Shown here: positions 7,277 to 15,169 of the stretch, piece by piece | How the letters are laid out: the number at the start of each line of letters is the position of its first letter | Position numbering within the stretch: the stretch's first letter is position 1 | Assembly: GCF_902489465.1 (NCBI RefSeq) | Contig: NZ_CABTZZ010000027.1 | Location: 1-24,502, forward strand | Source of the DNA: an uncultured Varibaculum sp. | Lineage (GTDB): Bacteria; Actinomycetota; Actinomycetes; Actinomycetales; Actinomycetaceae | Direction of reading: 5' to 3' | Length of the DNA stretch: 24,502 nucleotides | Made by a program: the position numbers and the translations under genes | The notes under the pieces: generated by a model | What the model saw: only the letters and a program-made list of their open reading frames with translations | The model's database searches: none | Told to the model about the DNA's origin: nothing

Positions 7277-7771
7277 CTAGGTGGAAGCCGGATTAACGCC
7301 ACCGGGAGCACTATTTGCCCCCGGCGAGCCGTCCTCGCCATCATCGATAATGCACCAGGATTCAACTAGCAGCGCGACTACTAATAGCACCAGATTCACC
7401 AGTGCTAAAGCAATAGTGTTCCCCGCAAACGAACCCGCTATTTCCGCATGACGCAACTGGAACGCCAAGATCAACTGGGACAGTAAATATCCCAAGAACA
7501 AAGCTGACCACACCGCGGAGGCTTGGGCTACCAGCGCTACAATCGGGGCTTTCGCTAGCTGCATCCAGGAGGGTTTCCCATCGCGCAAACGCTTGACGGC
7601 CTGCCCAAAAATTGCGAGTACCACCGCCCCGCAAAAGATCAACACCGTGAGAATGGGGCTGAATTGCAAAGGCGTGCCCCCCATTTTCACTGCCAAATCA
7701 CTGAGGAAATATCCCACCAATAATGCCATCGCCCCCAGGGCTAACAGGCTAAGTTTTCGCAGTGGCCGCAT
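7277..7771 (-). CDS. DUF3180 family membrane protein
   Basis: This 164-residue protein has four hydrophobic segments (about 5-25, 38-58, 74-98 and 119-140) and a short acidic, Gly/Pro-rich cytoplasmic tail. Its size, the four-helix layout and its position directly behind folK match the actinobacterial DUF3180 family, whose function is unknown. The ATG lies 4 bases beyond the stop of the folate fusion gene, so the two are translated from one mRNA and probably coupled. Confidence 0.8.
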   Translation of the reverse strand: MRPLRKLSLLALGAMALLVGYFLSDLAVKMGGTPLQFSPILTVLIFCGAVVLAIFGQAVKRLRDGKPSWMQLAKAPIVALVAQASAVWSALFLGYLLSQLILAFQLRHAEIAGSFAGNTIALALVNLVLLVVALLVESWCIIDDGEDGSPGANSAPGGVNPAST

Positions 7772-7775
7772 ATTA

Positions 7776-9812
7776 TTACTCGGAATCCGCTAGCGGATCG
7801 AAAACTGCAGTAGGTAGTTCAGTTCGGTCTGTTTCCGGTTTAAGCACCGGGATCGCTCCGGTAGTAGTCGGACGCAGAATCGATTTGCGTTCCACTCGAG
7901 ATTCGTCTTCCCCGCGAGCATCGCTACTATAGTTAACTTTACCCGTCTCAATATCTAGCGGGAGCGGCTGCGGGGAGTCCTCCGGAACTGGAATCGGACC
8001 GGTAACCAGCCTACCGGCGTGACGTCCGCTGCCCCGCTTAATGGTTTCAGTTGGCTGTTCGTTGCTCGCTTCCTCGGCTGCCTCCATAACTTGCACTGGA
8101 TCACCGTCTCCCCCTTGCTGACTGTCGCTAGCTTCCCCAGTTTCGGTGTTAGTTCCGGCTGCCGGGGCGGCATCCTGCTCTGCAGTCAGATTTTTTTCCG
8201 CGGTGGCGCTCGTCTTGGCGCTGGCAATCTGCTGCGCTGGTGAGGGAGGCGGGGCAGGTACGGGGGAATTAGGTAGCGCTTGCCAGGAATGCTCAGATCC
8301 GGCTGCAATTTCCGTCAGGTGGTCGGCTTGCTCAAAGTCCGGCATAAATTGCTCGGGATCTGCTTTCTCCCCTAAAAAGAAAGCTTTAATCCGCTGCCAC
8401 CAGCTCTTTTTCTTAGGTTTTGTCGCTGCTGTTTCCTGTTTCTCAGGTTTTTCTATCGGTTCCTCGTCTAAGATCACTGCTGCTTGGGTACGGTCATTAC
8501 CCAGGTGTGGCAGGAGTAAAGAAGAGGGGGGAGGGGTGGGCTGCGCGGATCCGGTCGGAGCAACCGGAAGCGGAGAAACCTGCGGAGAAGGCGCCTCCTC
8601 GGCAGCTGCCGGAAGCGGTGAGCTAAGTTTATCCACCTGCGACACTTCTCCGGTAGGATGCAACTCTCGGGCATCGTCTAGTACTCGCGGAGGAACCGCA
8701 GGACGAGAAATCGCTGACCAGCGGGGTAAGGGAATAGATCCCGTCCCCGCCTCGGTTAGTGGATGGTTATTATCTACCCAATCGGGGTAGATCTCTTTTA
8801 TTCCATCCCGATCCGGGGCATAGTCCGCCAAAACTACCACTTCGCCTACCCCGGTCAGTTCGGCCGCTGGGGCTACCAGCGACCAGGGCAAAAGCACAAA
8901 AGCGCGCTGACTGGCCCGCGGATGTGGCAGAATCAAGCGTTCATCCTTGCTGGTAACGTCCTGATAATCGATGATGTCTAAATCCAGAGTGCGCGCTCCC
9001 CAGTGTTCGCTTCGCACCCGGCCGTGCTCATCCTCAAGCTTTTGCAATACCTGCAAAAGCTCTAACGGAGAAAGCATAGTGGAGAGGATTACTACCGCAT
9101 TTAAGTAATCTGGTTGCTCTTCCTGGTCTTCGCTAAGTACCGGGGCCGTCCTCACCAGAGGAGAAACTTCAACTACCCCGATCCCACTAGTTTGCGACAA
9201 TTGCGCAACTACTTCGCGGAAAGTAGCAGAAACCTCTCCTAGGTTTCCGCCCATGGCCACCACCACTTGCCGCGGGGAGGTGGGAGCCTGTTCTAAAGGA
9301 TTTTCTGCTTTTTCGAGGGAAGTTTCACCGCCTTCGGCCGCGCCCTCCGCCGCAATCTCTGCCAACGATAAGGGAGCGGTTTCTTCCAAAGGTTCTTCTT
9401 CGGGAAGTAGATTATCCAGACCCCGCCAAATAGTTAGTTTCACGTCTTGTTTTTCTAAACCTAGCGGCGCCTCAGGTTTATGTAAACAAATCCGCACTGC
9501 CTGGACGTTTTCCAGTTCTAGGGTTTCTTCAGCAATCTGGGCAGCAACTTTTTCTAACAAGTCGCATGGCGGGCCAGTAATAATCCGGCTAATCAGAGCC
9601 GATATCTGCGAATAGTCGACGGTATCTTCGATCCGGTCGCTTGCCCCGGCACCGTGCAGATCTAAGTAAATATCGGCGTCAACTAGAAATAGTTGACCGT
9701 CTTGGCGTTCATGATCGAGCATCCCATGCCGCCCGCGTTCCTCAATCCCCACCAAACTAATGTGGTCGAGGTATTGCAAACGTTCACTGATTTCTTCCTG
9801 ACTTAGCGACAT
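7776..9812 (-). CDS. FolB-FolK fusion (dihydroneopterin aldolase / HPPK) with long tail
   Basis: Two successive folate enzymes are fused in one 678-residue chain. Residues 14-130 are dihydroneopterin aldolase, with GIEERGRHGMLDHERQDGQ and the conserved lysine in CLHKPEAPLG. After an acidic linker, residues 181-340 are HPPK, with MGGNLGEV, the catalytic-loop segment ARTLDLDII and the HPRASQRAFVLLP signature. The remaining 330 or so residues are a low-complexity Pro/Glu/Ala/Ser tail that neither enzyme needs. The tail contains a basic Trp segment (465-483) and three TGxIP motifs (357, 604, 651). ATG at 9812 is preferred over the GTG 15 bases upstream because GGAGG lies at correct spacing. It overlaps the end of folP by 10 bases. 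The fusion catalyses dihydroneopterin to hydroxymethyl-dihydropterin, then its pyrophosphorylation, feeding FolP. Confidence 0.93.
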   Translation of the reverse strand: MSLSQEEISERLQYLDHISLVGIEERGRHGMLDHERQDGQLFLVDADIYLDLHGAGASDRIEDTVDYSQISALISRIITGPPCDLLEKVAAQIAEETLELENVQAVRICLHKPEAPLGLEKQDVKLTIWRGLDNLLPEEEPLEETAPLSLAEIAAEGAAEGGETSLEKAENPLEQAPTSPRQVVVAMGGNLGEVSATFREVVAQLSQTSGIGVVEVSPLVRTAPVLSEDQEEQPDYLNAVVILSTMLSPLELLQVLQKLEDEHGRVRSEHWGARTLDLDIIDYQDVTSKDERLILPHPRASQRAFVLLPWSLVAPAAELTGVGEVVVLADYAPDRDGIKEIYPDWVDNNHPLTEAGTGSIPLPRWSAISRPAVPPRVLDDARELHPTGEVSQVDKLSSPLPAAAEEAPSPQVSPLPVAPTGSAQPTPPPSSLLLPHLGNDRTQAAVILDEEPIEKPEKQETAATKPKKKSWWQRIKAFFLGEKADPEQFMPDFEQADHLTEIAAGSEHSWQALPNSPVPAPPPSPAQQIASAKTSATAEKNLTAEQDAAPAAGTNTETGEASDSQQGGDGDPVQVMEAAEEASNEQPTETIKRGSGRHAGRLVTGPIPVPEDSPQPLPLDIETGKVNYSSDARGEDESRVERKSILRPTTTGAIPVLKPETDRTELPTAVFDPLADSE

Positions 9813-10687
9813 GCTGCTTCCCTCCACAGTTGCCCCACTGCGACCGCACTAGCTGAAGCCGCAACATTATGTACCCGAACTGCCCAAACTCCACTCTCGG
9901 CGCAAAGCGCACTCACCGCGGTGGTAGCATCCTCCCGCCGTCTGGCTCCCGCCTTAACCCCCGCGGGCAAAGCATTGTCCCAGCCGGTGGGAACCGCCAT
10001 TTCTAAGAACCGTTTTCTAGAAGCCCCAATGAGCAATGGATATCCCAGCTGCGCCAGTTGCTCTAAGTTACCTAATAGCTCCCAAGACTGCTCAGCGCTT
10101 TTCGCGAACCCTAAACCGGGATCTAAAATCAGGCGCTTCAGATTAACCCCAGCACTTTCGCAGGCCTGGATACGTTCTTTCAGACCTTGGCAAACCCCGC
10201 CGGTTACGTCCCCGCCGTATTCACACAGGCTATCCATAGTTTTGGGGTTACCGCGCATATGTTGGCAAATATAGTAGGCATCGGTTTCGGCTACCAGCTT
10301 AAGCATCCCCGGATCTAGGGTTCCCCCGGAAATATCATTAATGACCTGCACTCCGGCAGCTATGCCGGCGGCGGCGGTTTCCGCATTGACGGTATCCAAA
10401 GAAATAGGCAGAGGGGTGCGAGATGCTTTTAGGTAACCGTCAATCACCGGCAGCACTCGTTCTCGTTCTTGCGCGGGGCTTAAGGACTCGGCTCCCGGCC
10501 GGGTGGATTCGCCCCCAATATCGAGGATATCGGCACCTGCGGCTTCTAACTCGAGGGCGTGAGCAATCGCTTTTTCGGGATTGAACCAGTCGCCACCGTC
10601 AGAAAAAGAATCTGGAGTGACGTTAATGATCCCCATAACTTTGGTGCGTCCGGGCGTTAAAAAGTCAGGAATCTGGCGAATTGTCAT
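9803..10687 (-). CDS. folP: Dihydropteroate synthase
   Basis: This 294-residue TIM-barrel enzyme joins hydroxymethyl-dihydropterin pyrophosphate to p-aminobenzoate; it is the sulfonamide target. Both family signatures are present: VMGIINVTPDSFSDGG (17-32) and GADILDIGGESTRPGA (51-66). The late IGASRKRF segment carries the conserved SRK. An AGGTAGG ribosome site precedes the ATG. The gene follows folE after a 96-base gap and overlaps the folB/folK fusion start by 10 bases, so they are probably cotranscribed. Confidence 0.96.
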   Translation of the reverse strand: MTIRQIPDFLTPGRTKVMGIINVTPDSFSDGGDWFNPEKAIAHALELEAAGADILDIGGESTRPGAESLSPAQERERVLPVIDGYLKASRTPLPISLDTVNAETAAAGIAAGVQVINDISGGTLDPGMLKLVAETDAYYICQHMRGNPKTMDSLCEYGGDVTGGVCQGLKERIQACESAGVNLKRLILDPGLGFAKSAEQSWELLGNLEQLAQLGYPLLIGASRKRFLEMAVPTGWDNALPAGVKAGARRREDATTAVSALCAESGVWAVRVHNVAASASAVAVGQLWREAACR

Positions 10688-10783
10688 GATTCTAGCCTAC
10701 CTGGCATTAAACGTGCTTTTGGTCTGGAGGCGGGCAAAAGTAGCATTTCTCCATTCTTCAACCCGATAAAACGCCTAAGCTAA

Positions 10784-11350
10784 CTAGTTTGAGCGGATTA
10801 GGGAAAGTACTTCCGCCCGCGAGCGCGGGTCAGAACGCATGACCCCGCGCAGCGCTGAGGTGGTAGTACGCGCCCCCGGCTTCTTGATTCCGCGCATGGA
10901 CATGCAAAGATGCTCTCCCTCGATAACTACCGCGGCGCCCCGCGGATCCAGTTTCTCCATTAAAGCATCCGCTACCTGCGCAGTGAGTCTTTCTTGCACC
11001 TGCAGCCGGTGGGAGAAACCCTCTACTACCCGCGCCAGTTTCGATAGCCCGGTGATCCGGCCATCACGAGGAATATAGGCCACATGAGCCACCCCGAAGA
11101 ACGGTAGCAGGTGATGTTCGCACAGGGAGTAGAAAGGAATCCCCCGCACCATCACCATTTCCTCATCGTCCACGTGGAACTGTTTTTCTAGAGGCGCTGC
11201 CGGATCCGAGTGCATCCCCGACATTACTTCTTTCCAGGCTCTACCCATCCGTGCCGGGGTTTCCTGCAGTCCTTCCCGATCGGGGTTCTCACCGATCGCG
11301 ATCAGCAAATCGCGAATCGCCTTTTCTACTCCATCCTGGTTATAACCCAC
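10784..11350 (-). CDS. folE: GTP cyclohydrolase I
   Basis: This 188-residue enzyme makes dihydroneopterin triphosphate from GTP, the first step of folate synthesis. Zinc ligands are visible at C77 (in YSLCEHHLLPF), H80 and C149 (in EGEHLCMSMRG). The GFSHRLQVQERLT and RTTTSALRG segments are typical of the family, and the length is normal. The start is GTG at 11350, only 3 bases after the ftsH stop, with GAGGGCGAG inside the end of ftsH as ribosome site, so its translation is likely linked to ftsH. Confidence 0.96.
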   Translation of the reverse strand: MGYNQDGVEKAIRDLLIAIGENPDREGLQETPARMGRAWKEVMSGMHSDPAAPLEKQFHVDDEEMVMVRGIPFYSLCEHHLLPFFGVAHVAYIPRDGRITGLSKLARVVEGFSHRLQVQERLTAQVADALMEKLDPRGAAVVIEGEHLCMSMRGIKKPGARTTTSALRGVMRSDPRSRAEVLSLIRSN

Positions 11351-11353
11351 GAG

Positions 11354-13351
11354 TTACTCGCCCTCTACCGCTAGGTTTTCCGGAATCGGAGCCGTAGCCG
11401 GAGTCTGGGAATCAGCAATCGGTTTACCAAAAATCGCCCCGGGTACTGCCCCTTCTTGACCATAGGACCAAACGGTGCGTTCAGCCTGTTTTTGAACCGG
11501 AGAGAAGATCTCTTCTAGTTCTTCTTCTAGCAAGGTTTCCTTTTCAATCAGCCGGGCAGCTAGCTCATCGAGAATCCCGCGGTTGCGAGTGAGGATTTCC
11601 CAGGCTTCACGATTGGCGGTATCTAGGAAACTACGTACTTCTTCATCGATGGTGCTGGCCACCGTCTCGGAATAGTTTCTACTGGAGATACCATCGCGCC
11701 CCAAGAAAGGTTCGCTATCATCTTTGCCGAGCTTTACTGGCCCTACCTTGTCGGACATACCGAAATCGGTTACTAGACGGCGAGCAGTCGCGGTGGCCTT
11801 TTCAATATCATTGGAGGCACCGGTGGAAGGATCCAGGAACACTAGCTCCTCAGCTACCCGCCCTCCCATGGCGTAAACCAGTTCATCTAAAAGCTGGTTA
11901 CGGGTGCGCGAATAGCGATCCTCAACCGGCATCACCATGGTGTACCCTAGGGCGCGCCCACGCGGCAGAATCGTAACCTTGGTAACCGGATCGGTATAAC
12001 GCAAGGCGGCCGCACAAAGCGCATGTCCGCCCTCATGATAGGCAGTAACCAATTTGTCGTGGTCATTCATAACCCGAGTGCGTCTTTGTGGCCCCGCAAT
12101 TACCCGGTCGATAGCCTCATCAACTGCCCGCATATCGATCAGATCCGCATTAGAACGAGCGGTTAGCAAAGCCGCTTCGTTAAGCACATTTTCCAGGTCA
12201 GCACCGGTAAAGCCGGGAGTACGTTTCGCGATCTGTTCTAGATCCACATCGGTAGTCATGGGCTTACCTTTGGCGTGCACCTGCAGAATTGCTTTCCGTC
12301 CCTTGATATCGGGGGCATCTACGTTTATCTGCCGGTCAAAACGTCCTGGGCGCAGCAGCGCAGGATCTAGTACATCGGGACGGTTGGTGGCGGCAATCAA
12401 AATGACGTTGGTGTTTTCGTCAAACCCGTCCATCTCTACTAGCAGCTGGTTTAGAGTTTGTTCGCGTTCATCATTGCCACCGCCCATACCGGTGCCGCGG
12501 TGACGACCTACCGCATCGATTTCATCAACGAACACGATCGCCGGGGCGGACTCTTTAGCCTGGCTAAATAGGTCGCGCACTCGCGAAGCGCCCACGCCCA
12601 CGAACATTTCTACGAATTCCGAGCCAGACAGGGTGAAGAAGGGAACTTTCGCTTCCCCGGCTACCGCCTTGGCCAGCAAAGTTTTACCAGTTCCGGGCGG
12701 ACCACACAGCAAAACGCCCTTAGGGATCCGCGCCCCCAGGTTATGGAACTTCGCGGGATTGGCTAGGAACTCTTGAATTTCGCGCAGTTCCTCTACCGCT
12801 TCATCTGCTCCCGCCACATCGGCGAAAGTAATCTTGGGAGCCGAGGCGTCAAACTTTTTGAATTTGGATTTTCCAAATCCCATCATGCCGCCGCCCTGCA
12901 TTCTGGACATTGCCCACCAGATCAGGGCAAAGAACAGTAGCAGCGGAATCATCATCTGTAAAAGCGCTGACCACCAAGAACCGGTCGGGAAAATCGAGTT
13001 ATATCCCTTCTTCAGGTTCCCGTCCTGGATTAATTCATTTACCTGTTCCGCCTGGGATTGCACAAAAGTAAAATTGACCTCTTTAGTGGCGCCTTGCGGA
13101 ATTACTTGCGATTCTTTCCCCAAGTTTTTGGGGGTGTACTTCTTTGATAACTCTAGCTTTACCTGCTGGGTACCGTCATTGACTATCGCTCGCTCAACGG
13201 TTTTACCTTTGAGCAGCGCTATCCCCTCGGAGGTGTCAACAACGGTAGGCGCCATTACCAGGGAAATCACCCAAAATACGGCGATTATCGTAATCGCTGG
13301 GATGCCCCATTTAAGCCAAAACTTCTTATTTTCTTTTTTCTTCTTCGCCAT
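11354..13351 (-). CDS. ftsH: ATP-dependent zinc metalloprotease FtsH
   Basis: This 665-residue membrane protease degrades misfolded membrane proteins and regulatory targets. Membrane segments lie at about 13-34 and 126-148 with a small extracytoplasmic domain between. The AAA ATPase has Walker A GPPGTGKT (217-224), Walker B FVDEID (274-279) and the SRH arginines in RPGRFDR (334-340). The protease domain has HEGGH (439-443), a variant of the usual HEAGH that keeps all catalytic residues, and the third zinc ligand D515. The start ATG begins a lysine-rich run; its ribosome site is weak. A 171-base gap upstream separates it from hpt and probably holds its promoter. No convincing promoter motif was picked out there. 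Confidence 0.97.
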   Translation of the reverse strand: MAKKKKENKKFWLKWGIPAITIIAVFWVISLVMAPTVVDTSEGIALLKGKTVERAIVNDGTQQVKLELSKKYTPKNLGKESQVIPQGATKEVNFTFVQSQAEQVNELIQDGNLKKGYNSIFPTGSWWSALLQMMIPLLLFFALIWWAMSRMQGGGMMGFGKSKFKKFDASAPKITFADVAGADEAVEELREIQEFLANPAKFHNLGARIPKGVLLCGPPGTGKTLLAKAVAGEAKVPFFTLSGSEFVEMFVGVGASRVRDLFSQAKESAPAIVFVDEIDAVGRHRGTGMGGGNDEREQTLNQLLVEMDGFDENTNVILIAATNRPDVLDPALLRPGRFDRQINVDAPDIKGRKAILQVHAKGKPMTTDVDLEQIAKRTPGFTGADLENVLNEAALLTARSNADLIDMRAVDEAIDRVIAGPQRRTRVMNDHDKLVTAYHEGGHALCAAALRYTDPVTKVTILPRGRALGYTMVMPVEDRYSRTRNQLLDELVYAMGGRVAEELVFLDPSTGASNDIEKATATARRLVTDFGMSDKVGPVKLGKDDSEPFLGRDGISSRNYSETVASTIDEEVRSFLDTANREAWEILTRNRGILDELAARLIEKETLLEEELEEIFSPVQKQAERTVWSYGQEGAVPGAIFGKPIADSQTPATAPIPENLAVEGE

Positions 13352-13522
13352 TTATCGGTTTCATACCCTATTATCCGGTGCCGCGTGGCGGCGTTATTTC
13401 ATAGAGACAAGCCTAAACGCTTTGCCCCTTAATTGCTTATTTTGGTCACCCTCAGCCGAATTTCATACTCGCGAAGTACCGCTTCTTCCCAGGGTGACGC
13501 TCAGTGAACCTGCCTGATCCCG

Positions 13523-14074
13523 CTACTGGTATACATGCGGCGCGAGGGTGCCCACGAACGGGAGATTCCGATACTTTTCCGCATAGTCCAGACCGTATCC
13601 CACTACAAAATCATTGGGAATATCGAATCCCACGTATTTCACGTCAACTTCCACTTTCGCCGCCTCGGGTTTGCGCAGCAGCGCCGCAATTTCTACCGAG
13701 GACGCGCCGCGCGAAGAAAGGTTGCGGGTGAGCCAATCTAAAGTCAGACCGGAATCAATCACGTCCTCGACAATTAGCACGTCCCGTCCCCCCAGGTCGG
13801 AGTCCAGGTCTTTAAGAATCCGCACCACTCCGGAGGATTTGGTGGAAGCCCCATAGGAGGAAACCGCCATCCAATCAATTTCTAAGGGGGTATGAATGAG
13901 GCGAGCCAGATCCGCCATCACCATCGTGGCTCCCTTGAGCACCCCTACCAATAAGATTTCACGGCCGCTATAGTCGCGATCGATTTGGGTGGCCATTTCT
14001 TGCAGCTTGTCCGCGATTTGCTGCTCGCTGATTAAGATCCGCTCCAGCGCATCGCCCATATCATTTGCGTCCAT
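13523..14074 (-). CDS. hpt: Hypoxanthine (guanine) phosphoribosyltransferase
   Basis: This 183-residue purine salvage enzyme has the PRPP-binding signature VLIVEDVIDSGLTL at about 99-112, the LLVGVLKGA loop at 41-49, and the flexible-loop SSYGAST at 72-78. The end VGYGLDYAEKYRNLPFVGTL is typical of the family. It converts hypoxanthine or guanine with PRPP to IMP or GMP. It starts 9 bases after the tilS stop, so they form one transcript. A second in-frame ATG at 14059 is possible, but the first gives the usual length. Confidence 0.95.
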   Translation of the reverse strand: MDANDMGDALERILISEQQIADKLQEMATQIDRDYSGREILLVGVLKGATMVMADLARLIHTPLEIDWMAVSSYGASTKSSGVVRILKDLDSDLGGRDVLIVEDVIDSGLTLDWLTRNLSSRGASSVEIAALLRKPEAAKVEVDVKYVGFDIPNDFVVGYGLDYAEKYRNLPFVGTLAPHVYQ

Positions 14075-14083
14075 TTTCCCAGT

Positions 14084-15169
14084 CTATCCTTTCGATTGCG
14101 CGTGAAAGTTAAGTTCATAGGTTCCTGCCACCCGAGTGCAGGTGACTTTCCCGGGCAGCTGGATCGGGCCGGTGCCGCGACGGTGGGTAGCCATAAAATC
14201 CACGGCATCTAGTTGAACTTTCCGCAGGTCTGAGGCTCGCGCGCCAGCATTTAGCGCCGCCAGGCGCCACACCCTCTTTCGGATCGCCTCCGGTTGCGCA
14301 AGTAGCGCTTTAGTTTCCAGCGTTACCGTCTCCCCCTCGCCCCGCTGAGCCTGTGCAAACCAATCGGCAGCGATGCTATCTAAGGCATCCAAGTCTGCTT
14401 GCAACAGGGCGGCAGTGCGGGCGAGGGCGGGGCGCGGATCTACCCCGAGGGCTTTCTCGAGGGCGGGTAAGGCGTGGTACCGCAAGGCTGACCGCCGCAG
14501 AGCCGTGCCATCTGCAGCTCGAACTGGTCCTTCGGGATAGTTGGAAGGGTCGTCTATAAAAGACAGTCCCCCTTCGTGGCATGCCGCTACAGTGTCGCGT
14601 CGGGGAAGCTCCAGGAGCGGTCGCAGATAGCCGGCGCGTCTAGCGCTTTGTTCTCCGGCGCCCTCATCCCAGCTACGCATTCCCGCAATCGAGCGCGCGC
14701 CACTGCCACGCATTAACCCCAAAAGCACGGTTTCCGCTTGATCATCACGGGTATGCCCCAAGAGGATAAAAACATTTTCTCCTAAAGAACCGTACCTGCT
14801 GGCGGCTTCTTCTAGGGCCTGGTAGCGCCTTTTGCGGGCATCACCTTCTTTACCTTTACCGGCTATTTGCGCATCAGGAAGGGTGAGTATCTCCACTTGG
14901 CTGTACCCTAAACCGGTCAGTATTGCTTGCACTTTTCGTGCTTGCACACCCGATTCTGCGCGCCAACCATGATCAACGGTGACTGCTACTGGTTTAAACT
15001 CTCTCGCAGGTGCCAGACGAATAAGCGATGCAGCTAGGGATAGGGAATCAGCACCGCCCGAGCAAGCCACTACTAAGGTTGCCCGCGCATGGTGTTTTTC
15101 TAGATGTTTTAGTTGCGTCAGGACGGCTCTTTCTATCCGTCCTCGCGCGCCTCGCGGTTGCCGGCTCAC
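14084..15169 (-). CDS. tilS: tRNA(Ile)-lysidine synthase
   Basis: This 361-residue enzyme attaches lysine to C34 of the CAU-anticodon tRNA-Ile. The N-terminal ATP pyrophosphatase loop is CSGGADSL (36-43), followed by VTVDHGWR and LLGHTRDDQAETVLLGLMRGSG, both hallmark TilS motifs. The usual C-terminal domain is shorter than in E. coli, as is common in actinobacteria. GTG at 15169 is the start; GTGA overlaps the dacB stop by 4 bases, indicating coupling. AGG in the end of dacB serves as ribosome site. Confidence 0.94.
   Translation of the reverse strand: MSRQPRGARGRIERAVLTQLKHLEKHHARATLVVACSGGADSLSLAASLIRLAPAREFKPVAVTVDHGWRAESGVQARKVQAILTGLGYSQVEILTLPDAQIAGKGKEGDARKRRYQALEEAASRYGSLGENVFILLGHTRDDQAETVLLGLMRGSGARSIAGMRSWDEGAGEQSARRAGYLRPLLELPRRDTVAACHEGGLSFIDDPSNYPEGPVRAADGTALRRSALRYHALPALEKALGVDPRPALARTAALLQADLDALDSIAADWFAQAQRGEGETVTLETKALLAQPEAIRKRVWRLAALNAGARASDLRKVQLDAVDFMATHRRGTGPIQLPGKVTCTRVAGTYELNFHAQSKG

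Noticed and set aside
7776..8770. FolK tail as a separate, overlapping or frameshifted gene
   Set aside because: The tail is in one unbroken frame with FolK, no internal start with a good ribosome site was evident, and the spacing to the next gene is operon-like.
8146..8790. Plus-strand 214-codon frame antisense to the FolK tail
   Set aside because: It is long only because the opposite strand codes low-complexity Pro/Ala/Glu sequence, giving a Gly/Ser/Ala-rich mirror product. No start signal or recognisable domain.
13445..13498. GTCACCCT/AGGGTGAC inverted pair upstream of ftsH
   Set aside because: Eight-base arms 38 bases apart are weak and could be chance. No promoter or terminator feature supports it.
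12834..13517. Plus-strand 227-codon frame over the ftsH start
   Set aside because: It lies mostly antisense to ftsH, which is certain from its motifs, and has no ribosome site or family resemblance.
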